Shown in pieces: positions 57,113 through 64,000 of a DNA stretch of 64,000 bases. The position numbers and the translations under genes were made by a program. The stretch's first letter is position 1. Each line of letters starts with the position of its first letter. The notes beneath the pieces were generated by a model that was not told where the DNA came from, did no database searches, and saw nothing but the letters and a program-made list of their open reading frames with translations. The stretch is from Morinoia aosen (taxonomy: Eukaryota; Arthropoda; Malacostraca; Amphipoda; Talitridae), in NCBI GenBank assembly GCA_030386875.1, contig CM059572.1, positions 37,879,732 to 37,943,731 of the forward strand, read 5' to 3'.

Positions 57113-58156
57113 ATGACTGATCACCCTGAGATATTCGAGGAAATCGACCCAGATCTCAATCATTTGAACAGAATATATCCAAACCTAAACGACTCTCAAG
57201 AGTGTAGGTATACTAATATATCAAAATTCAACGAAACTATACGAATAACTGACCGAGATTTCTCTCTCCTGTGTTGGAACTGTAGGTCACTCTATCCAAA
57301 ATTGGAAGAGATACAATGTACTATTACTGAACTTAAATATAACCTAGACGTGATTAGCTTCACCGAAAGCTGGCTAGATGACTCGACTAAAGACATGATT
57401 CGATTTGAAAATTATCATAGTTACCATTCGCTAAGAAAAAACCAGCGGGGCGGAGGCATCAGCACATATATATCTAACCACATAGACTCGAGAACCATAG
57501 CAAGTGCAACAATGAATCAGGATCATATAGAATCACTCTTCGTGGAACTGTCTAGAGATGGTAAACGCATTGTGCTTGGAACGGTGTATAGGCCTCCTAC
57601 AGCCTGCCCTATATCATTCCTGAATGAGCTGAATCGTATTATTTCTCAGTTAAACAGGCCCTTATACAATGACATAATAATATGCGGTGACTTCAATTAT
57701 GATCTACTGAAACATGAAAGCTATGAACCAATCTCTAATTTCCTAACAACCTTTCAGTCTCAATCCTTCCTTCCGATCATTACAAAGCCTACACGAATAA
57801 CCTCAGAGTGTGCTACGCTGCTTGACAATATCTTTATGACAGACCCAAGTGATTTTCTTGCTGGAATAATTACTTCTGACTTATCAGATCACTTCCCAGT
57901 TTTTCTTATTAAGAAAAATGTCTATATTGCTTGCACCAAGGCACGGGCTGAAACTTACTCATATCGTAAAATAAACGAATCAAATCTTGAAGAAATGCGC
58001 AAAGTTCTAGAAGAATCAATGCCTACATTGCACATCTCTCAACAAAATAATAATGCTAAGAGTATTGATGAAGCAGTAGTAAAGTTGACTGAAACTATAA
58101 TGACCGCATACAATGTGTTGCCCAATTGTAACTCGTACAGTTACCCCGAAAAATAA
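57113..58156 (+). CDS. LINE ORF2 part 1, apurinic-type endonuclease
   Basis: It shows LLCWNCRSLYPKLEEI (Asn), SFTESWLDD (Glu), GTVYRPP, IICGDFNYDLL (Asp, Asn) and SDLSDHFPVF (Asp-His). These are all the catalytic signatures of the exonuclease III-like endonuclease that nicks target DNA. The frame ends early, at ...YSYPEK, where the ORF2 sequence continues in another frame. Confidence 0.9.
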   Translation: MTDHPEIFEEIDPDLNHLNRIYPNLNDSQECRYTNISKFNETIRITDRDFSLLCWNCRSLYPKLEEIQCTITELKYNLDVISFTESWLDDSTKDMIRFENYHSYHSLRKNQRGGGISTYISNHIDSRTIASATMNQDHIESLFVELSRDGKRIVLGTVYRPPTACPISFLNELNRIISQLNRPLYNDIIICGDFNYDLLKHESYEPISNFLTTFQSQSFLPIITKPTRITSECATLLDNIFMTDPSDFLAGIITSDLSDHFPVFLIKKNVYIACTKARAETYSYRKINESNLEEMRKVLEESMPTLHISQQNNNAKSIDEAVVKLTETIMTAYNVLPNCNSYSYPEK

Positions 58157-60113
58157 ACAAAAGCCCTGGATTACTAGAGACATCGTAATAAATATAAAGA
58201 AACGTCAAGCGTACCTAGCCCTCCTTTGCGAAGGGCGAATATCTAGAGAAACATATAACCGATTCAGAAACTATGTGACAAACCAGATAAGAACATCAAA
58301 AAAGAACTACTTTACGCTCAAGTTTACTCAATTCAAAACTGACGTTAAAAAGACTTGGCATCTCCTTAACTCTTGCTGTAAACCGAATAATGCCGATAAA
58401 AAGAAAATTGAATATGTCATTCAAGATAATGTGAAATACCATGAGAAAAAAGAAATTGCTAATCTCTTTATCAACTTCTTCGTAAACGTAGGGAAAACTA
58501 TAGCTGATGGTATTCCAAGTGAACCTACTGATCACCTGGAATTTATGTATCATATTCGAGAACCCAACTCTTTTTTCTTTACGCCTACAAACTCCTCCGA
58601 TGTAATTACGTGCATAAACAACATGAAAAATAAATCGAGTGGGCTACAAACGTTTCCGACTAAAGTACTTGAAGTTATTGCTGACATTGTAGCCCCGCTG
58701 ATATCAAATATTATTAACCAGTCTCTCTCACTAGGCACTTTCCCGAACTCCCTCAAAGTTGCTAGAGTAACCCCTATCTTTAAAAGTGGTGAAAAAACCT
58801 GTGTAAACAATTATCGACCTATCTCCGTACTACCAATTATTAGCAAAGTATTCGAAAAGATTGTGTATAAAAAAGTGTACTCTTATTTTGAACAAAAATC
58901 ATTTCTTTACGATAAACAATACGGCTTTCGCTCTAAAAAATCAACAACACAGGCTATATTAAATCATTTACAATTCCTCTATTCTAATATAGATGAAGGA
59001 AAGCCTGTCTTCTCTGTATTTCTTGACTTCCGAAAAGCATTCGATTGTGTGGACCATAAAATACTACTCTCGAAACTACACTGTTATGGCATTCGAGGGA
59101 TTTCCCATGATTGGTTCAGATCATACCTAACAAATCGGAAGCAATACGTTGTCATTGACGACGCAAAATCAGACCCACAGACAATTAGCCATGGAGTTCC
59201 ACAAGGATCTGTTCTTGGGCCTCTCCTGTTTCTGATTTTTATCAATGATATTGTAAAATCTACATCATTCTTCAAATTCATACTTTTTGCCGATGACAGT
59301 ATGCTTTCTGCGGTCCTTCCGAACCAAAATCCCGCTATGATTGTGGAGAGTATAAATAATGAACTTCATAAGGTTTCATCGTGGCTCAAAGCTAATAAAA
59401 TAAGCCTTAATATTGATAAAACAAATTATATTACATTCTCATACAAGAAAGATGTATCTCTCCCATGCATTAAAATTGGCGAAGGTGAAATTGAAGAAAC
59501 CAACTCATGTAAGTTTCTGGGCATCATAATAGATAAACATCTGACCTTCAAAGAGCACATCACTCATATTAGTTCTAAATTATCAAAATCCATCGGAATC
59601 CTAAATAAAGTTAAAAATTTTCTGCCTGAAACAGCTTTACTAATGCTCTACCGAACGCTTATTTCTCCACACTTGCAATACGGAATAGAAGCATGGCACG
59701 GAACTGATAAAAATAAAACTAACAAAATTTTTACTCTACAGAAAAGAGCTGTCAGAGCGGTAAAGAACCTAGAATATAATGCTCACACAAATGATTCTTT
59801 CAAAAATTTACAAATACTTAAACTTTCGGATCTCTACAAAATCTCCATCTGTAGTTTCATTTTCAAAACATTAAGAAATGATGGCGACAATAGCCTTAGA
59901 CAATTATTGACTGCGCAAACTGGTCATCACGACCATTTAACCCGAAATAGAAGTAAATTCATGCTTCCTTATTATTCGAAGGCCCGGTCGCAACACAGTA
60001 TCCTCTTCGTTGGAACCAAAACTTGGAACTCTATACCTGCGGAGATCCGTAAATGTAATTCGTACAAAGTATTCAAAAGACATCTTGAGTCTCACTTCCT
60101 ATCAGAATACTAG
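58113..60113 (+). pseudogene. LINE ORF2 part 2, reverse transcriptase, frame-shifted
   Basis: The reverse transcriptase is open for about 650 codons: NYRPISVLPIISKVFEK, FLDFRKAFDCVDHKIL, HGVPQGSVLGPLLFLIFIND and FADDSMLSAVL, with intact YRPIS, D and FADD catalytic sites. It is one base out of frame with part 1. The likely place is the A-run at 58149-58153, which looks one A short. Either a slippage mutation or a base-calling error in a homopolymer would explain it. Otherwise the element appears young. Confidence 0.85.
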
Positions 60114-60492
60114 TCGTGTAAGATCACCATGTCAAATCTTGCCTCCTACATGTAACTAATGATAATGTAATGATGTAACTTGCTTTGGGTAATCGTTTTA
60201 ATCTGGTTATCTGCTCTTGAATCCTTTTATCGAACATACTGTTAAATATAGCCGATTTGACCTATATTGTAAAGTACAGCATAAAATATCGAGTTAATTA
60301 TCTCAATCATCAGTCTAATGCGAAACTAGGTTAAGTGAACTAGGTTAAACATTATTGTACACCTTAGAATAACGTGATGGTAGGATGCCCTAGAAGTCGC
60401 TGAACTTGTTCGGGCCCACAGGTAGCTATACTCAAATTAACCATTGTACTAGACTTAAGAATCATTCTACCTCTGTATCACCTGTGGTAAAT

Positions 60493-60519
60493 AAATTGTT
60501 TAAATTGTTTAAATTGTTT
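60493..60519 (+). repeat. 9-bp tandem repeat at the LINE 3' end
   Basis: AAATTGTTT is present three times without interruption. CR1/L2-type elements end in such short tandem units, used as template for target-primed reverse transcription. Confidence 0.85.
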
Positions 60520-60569
60520 AATGCAATAAAAAATTAGAAATTCCATAGGCCAGGAAGAGAACGTTTTAA

Positions 60570-60655
60570 AATTGTTGGCCTTGATGGAACTCGAACGCCT
60601 ATTGTCTACCTCAAGGCAACACGACCAGCACACCATTCCACATTTGGCCACTGCG
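60570..60655 (-). mobile_element. tRNA-like SINE head on the minus strand
   Basis: On the minus strand TGGTGTGCTGG (60635-60625) resembles an A box and GTTCGAGTTCC (60595-60585) a B box, about 30 bp between them. The sequence does not fold into a full tRNA by eye and continues into unrelated DNA, so a SINE head is more likely than a functional tRNA. Confidence 0.4.
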
Positions 60656-61233
60656 TTTGTGTGGTACAGTTGTGTACGGTATTAAAAAAGGCAAATTTAT
60701 CTCGTGTTTCAAACCCTAGAAGTCCCTTGGTTTTTTACATTCTGTATCGAAGGTTTTAATGGCCTGTCATTGTTGCACTCAGGTGAACTTGAGACTGAAA
60801 AGAATTGTACAATTACAAACTACAATTGGTTTGATAATACAGTTGAGATTTTCTAGAGTATTTTGAATAATAGTGTACTATGTGTTATTAAAAACTGTGG
60901 GGCAAAGAGAGTAGTTCTAGGAAAATAAACGTGATGAAGACTGTATGGCATGTTTGTGCTTCAAGTAAAATCATCAGTAGAATATTGTAAGAGAAGGGAA
61001 AGATATATTTGTCTTTCTTTAACATCAGGGAAAGATATAAGAAATAAAATGTGGAGGGAATTTTAAGTTCTAATAAAGGTCCCAATACTCATGGTCCTCA
61101 CTTCCAATTTCAGGATTTTTGACATCCTAACCCTAAAAAGAATATTGGGTTAATGTTGAGGATTATTCGGGAATTGACATTTGATTTTTAATGGCCTCAA
61201 CTTAGTTAATTAGATCGAAATAAGCAAGTTTTC

Positions 61234-61912
61234 GGTCAATATTGAGTTTAATGTTGTCAATGAATTTCATAATTTCGTAGGTATAGATAGGTAATATAGT
61301 CGATTTTAAGACGTTTTACAAGAATGACATTCTGCCCGGTGATGCGTTATTTTTGAATTATTCAACTTTGAAGCTAGCTTGTGCGCGCCATGGAAGCGCG
61401 CGTGGCTAGCGTATTTTAGTTAATCAATAACGGAAGCTAACCCCCTATTACAAACGTAAAGAGGTTCGGTCGTGAGGGGTAGCCACAGTTCTTTCAGTGA
61501 AAAGTATAAACAAAGCTTCTAACCCACCCGTTAGAGTGACGATCGCAATCTTGTTTACATCGGCACCAAGATGGCGGCAGCCATCTTCCAGCTGATGTAA
61601 ACAAACGTCACTAGAAACCTTTATTTATAATTTTCACTAAAAGAACTGTGGCTATCCCTCACAACCCAACCTCTTTAGTTTGTAATAGAGGTTAACTTAG
61701 CTTCCGTTTTCATTGCAAAAACAATGACTGTTTTTGCGCAAATAAAGCCATTCAGCAGCGCCGTTCGTATAATTTCAAACTTAAATAATTTGAAAACTAA
61801 GCATTTCCGGGCACATTGTCATTCATGTAAAACGCCTTAAAATTGACTATATTACCTGTCTATACCTACAAAATTATGAAATTTGTTGACAACATTAAAC
61901 TCAATATTGACA
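61234..61912. mobile_element. Nested foldback MITE family B, first insertion
   Basis: It starts GGTCAATATTGAGTTTAATG and ends with the complement CATTAAACTCAATATTGAC. The two halves pair over most of the ~680 bp. The flanks AAGTTTTC (61226-61233) and AAGTTTTA (61913-61920) are an 8-bp duplication with one mismatch. The core contains CAAGATGGCGGCAGCCATCT and ACAAACGTAAAGAGGTT. Confidence 0.85.
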
Positions 61913-62142
61913 AAGTTTTAATCTATGCACTTTCCGTCGTAAATAGTATTTTACAAGTTATAGCAGTGAACTGGTTACCGCAACTCAGGTGTTTGAAGCG
62001 GGAAGTAATTCATTTGGCCCAGCAAATGGCAACGCTGCAATAGTGTCTCACTTCCGGTTTTCTCGTCATCAAAGACGAAACTAAACCTACCGCTATAATT
62101 TGTAAAATAGTAATTTACGACAGAAAGTGCATAGAAGAGAAC

Positions 62143-62770
62143 GGTCAATATTAAGTTTAGGTGATGTGGGGAAATTAAGCATTCCGTTCCACATAATCAC
62201 TTAAAGAGCCCATTTAAAAACGTTTTACATGAATTACATTTTTTCTGCTGATGCTTAGTTTTTGAGTTAGAGTGGTAAATTAGTGCGCCAAAAGAAGCGG
62301 GCACACCAAGCACAATTCAATTAATAACGGAAGCTAACCCCCTATTACAAACGTAAAGAGGTTGGGTCGTGAGGGTGAGGCACAGTTCTTTTAGGGAAAA
62401 TTATAAATAAATCTTCTAACCATGGGCGCCGCCATCTTGGAGCCGGCCGATGTAAACAAGATTGCGGTCGTCACCCTAATGGGTTGGTTAGAAGCTTTAT
62501 TTATAATTTTCACTAAAAGAACTGTGCCTCCCCCCACGACCCAACCTCTTTACGTTTGTAATAGGGGGTTAGCTTCCGTTATTAATTAAATTTCGCATGG
62601 CGAGTTCGCTTCCTTGGCACCCGAAGGCCAACTTCAAAGTTTAATAATTCAAAAATAACACATCAGCGGAAAAAATGTCATTCCTGTAAAACGTTCTTAA
62701 ATGGGCTTCTTAAGTGATTATGTGAAACGAAATGTTAATTTCCCCACATCACCTAAACTCAATATTGACC
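62143..62770. mobile_element. Nested foldback MITE family B, second insertion
   Basis: It starts GGTCAATATTAAGTTTAGGT and ends CCTAAACTCAATATTGACC. The flanks AAGAGAAC (62135-62142) and AAGAAAAC (62771-62778) are an 8-bp duplication with one mismatch. Core sequence is shared with the first insertion and with 20.6-20.8 kb, while the outer arms differ (GATGTGGGGAAATTAA), marking a subfamily. Confidence 0.85.
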
Positions 62771-62866
62771 AAGAAAACTTGTTTATTTTGATCTAATTTA
62801 CTATATTTAGCATTCAAAAAGTGGATAATTGATTCCCGAATAATCCTCAACATTTACCGAATATTG

Positions 62867-64000
62867 TTTGGATACCATATCTATACATAATTCATTGGGG
62901 TTCTATCTTTTGTGCCTCCTGTGCTTCTTTAAGTTATAATTTCTTCTTTGTAATCATTTCTCCCTCTTTTTTCTTAGCTGGCTATTTCTTTGTGCTAGGG
63001 AATACATCAGGGAATAAGGAATAGGCCTATATCAGGGAATACATTTTGTGCAAAGGTTCTGTGTTTTCTCCAATTGGTACAAGTTCTGGTCAATGTACAG
63101 TGATGGTCAGTAATTGATTTTTCATTTTTTGGTGCCCAAACATAGTTAATTAGATTGTAATAAACAAGTTTTCTTGTATGCACTTTCTGTCAGAAATGAG
63201 TATTTTACAAGTTATAGCGGTATGTTAATTTTGGTCTTTGATGATGAATGTGATTGAATAAACAGCTACTAATCAATTTTCAAATTTTTGTTGCTTAAAT
63301 CATGGTAATAACATCAAAATAAAATACTTTTCGTCTATACACTTATTGCGGCAAATGAGTATTTTACAAGTTAGAGCCGTAGGTTTTATTTGTTGCGCTA
63401 TTGAGCTGTTAGAGTACGTTTGAATACTTTGTAATTTATTATTAGCTCACCCCGCGGAGCTTGCGGAGCCTGAACCTACTTCTAGGATCTATTAGGTAAT
63501 AACACAATATAGGTTATCACCCAAAAATAAAGAGGTATAGCGGTATGTTGATTTTCGTCTTAGATGGCGGGAATGTGCTCAATCATTCGAGCACATCGGA
63601 AGAGAGAGTCCATTGAAATGTAGACATACAACTCGCTTGATAAATTTCTTTCCGCTTCAAACACTAGAGTTGCGGTAAGTCATTTACCGCTATAACTCGT
63701 AAAATATTCGTTTCCAACGGAAAGTGCATAGAAGAAAACTTGTTTAGGTAAATGTTGAGGATTTTTCGGGAATCGATTATCCATTTTCGAATGCTAAACA
63801 TAGTAAATTAGGTAAAAATAAACAAGTTTTCTTCTATGCACTTTCCGTTGTAAATGATTATTTTACGAATTATAGCTGTAGGTTTAGTTTAGTCTGATGA
63901 CGAATGCGCTCAAGTAAACAGCTACTCGTTGATTTTCTAATTTTTGTCGCATGAAACATGGGTATAACATCGAAATAAACTATTTTTCTTCCATACCCTT
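62867..64000. repeat. More family A MITE sequence, running off the window
   Basis: CAAGTTTTCTTGTATGCACT near 63166 and CTTCTATGCACTTTCCG near 63832, and their complements near 63689-63750, show at least two further family A copies, one inserted into another. Boundaries are not resolved because the window ends. The segment 62880-63060 resembles the repeat at 21.6-21.9 kb. No gene was seen. Confidence 0.55.

Larger units (their letters stand above)
55734..60519 (+). mobile_element. Nearly complete CR1/L2-like LINE
   Basis: Two ORFs are arranged as in CR1/L2-superclade non-LTR retrotransposons, with a 3' UTR ending in a 9-bp tandem repeat (AAATTGTTT, three units at 60493-60519), the 3' end style of this group. 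The 5' UTR boundary upstream of 55734 is not defined. One frame change separates the endonuclease and reverse transcriptase halves of ORF2. Confidence 0.9.
61148..62858. mobile_element. Foldback MITE family A, carrying two nested MITEs
   Basis: The left arm begins GGTTAATGTTGAGGATTATT and the right arm ends with the complement AATCCTCAACATTTACC. The flanks are a perfect 8-bp duplication, GAATATTG, at 61140-61147 and 62859-62866. Its own sequence is 61148-61225, 61921-62134 and 62779-62858; the rest belongs to two family B insertions with their duplications. The motif CTTCTATGCACTTTCCG, or its complement, is present in both arms. The same family occurs at 10490-11037 and repeatedly after 63100. 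Confidence 0.85.

Noticed and set aside
60570-60655. Functional tRNA gene on the minus strand
   Set aside because: A and B boxes are only approximate and I could not form an acceptor stem; a SINE head is the better reading.
63420-63530. Possible structural RNA fragment (CCCCGCGGAGCTTGCGGAGC)
   Set aside because: The short GC-rich patch is probably a small insertion in MITE sequence; no rRNA or tRNA continuity could be followed.

Overview
The window is animal nuclear DNA, AT-rich, with long GT-AG introns and very many transposons. The SNAP-25 homologue has an arthropod character: the linker reads CCGI..LPWKK, and the second SNARE helix opens with [18 protein letters not shown] therefore infer an insect or other arthropod; the species is not identifiable from this sequence. 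No bacterial, plasmid, retroviral or CRISPR feature was seen.

Host genes. (1) On the minus strand, 9462 to 46, a six-exon gene can be assembled with every splice phase matching. It would encode about 1643 residues of Ser/Pro/Lys-rich, mostly disordered protein that I do not recognise. (2) On the plus strand, 22199-24430 is an intronless ORF for a mitochondrial tryptophanyl-tRNA synthetase (WARS2) that contains two complete, strongly diverged synthetase units in tandem. Unit 1 has lost most catalytic signatures but keeps the C-terminal signature; unit 2 shows the reverse. It looks like a covalent pseudo-dimer. (3) On the plus strand, 27543-49442 is a SNAP-25/SNAP-24 SNARE gene. It has three alternative 49-nt versions of the exon carrying the first ionic-layer Gln, and two alternative terminal exons giving different C-termini (223 or 213 aa).

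Mobile DNA. 3988-5130 and 43742-45341 are two copies of a palindromic element at TTAA targets. 10490-11037 is a foldback MITE. 11859-13498 is a TA-target element with a tRNA-derived SINE inside. 13861-18199 is a 4.3-kb foldback element with a perfect 9-bp target duplication and inverted arrays of a ~186-bp unit (3 copies against 13). 20057-20977 holds palindromic MITEs. 28419-28842 is a MITE with a perfect 8-bp duplication in a SNAP-25 intron. 31130-32871 is a 5'-truncated LINE. 39819-41224 is a 1.4-kb inverted-repeat element. 55734-60519 is a nearly whole CR1/L2-like LINE with both ORFs. 61148-62858 is a fully resolvable nest: an outer MITE carrying two insertions of another MITE at mirror-image points of its two arms. 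A SINE-like repeat with a (TAATC)n-type tail occurs about a dozen times between 21 and 51 kb, always on the plus strand, and one fragment directly abuts the SNAP-25 exon 7b acceptor.

The strongest leads are the tandem WARS2, the triplicated SNAP-25 exon with alternative ends, the foldback element with its array, and the mirror-symmetric MITE nest.
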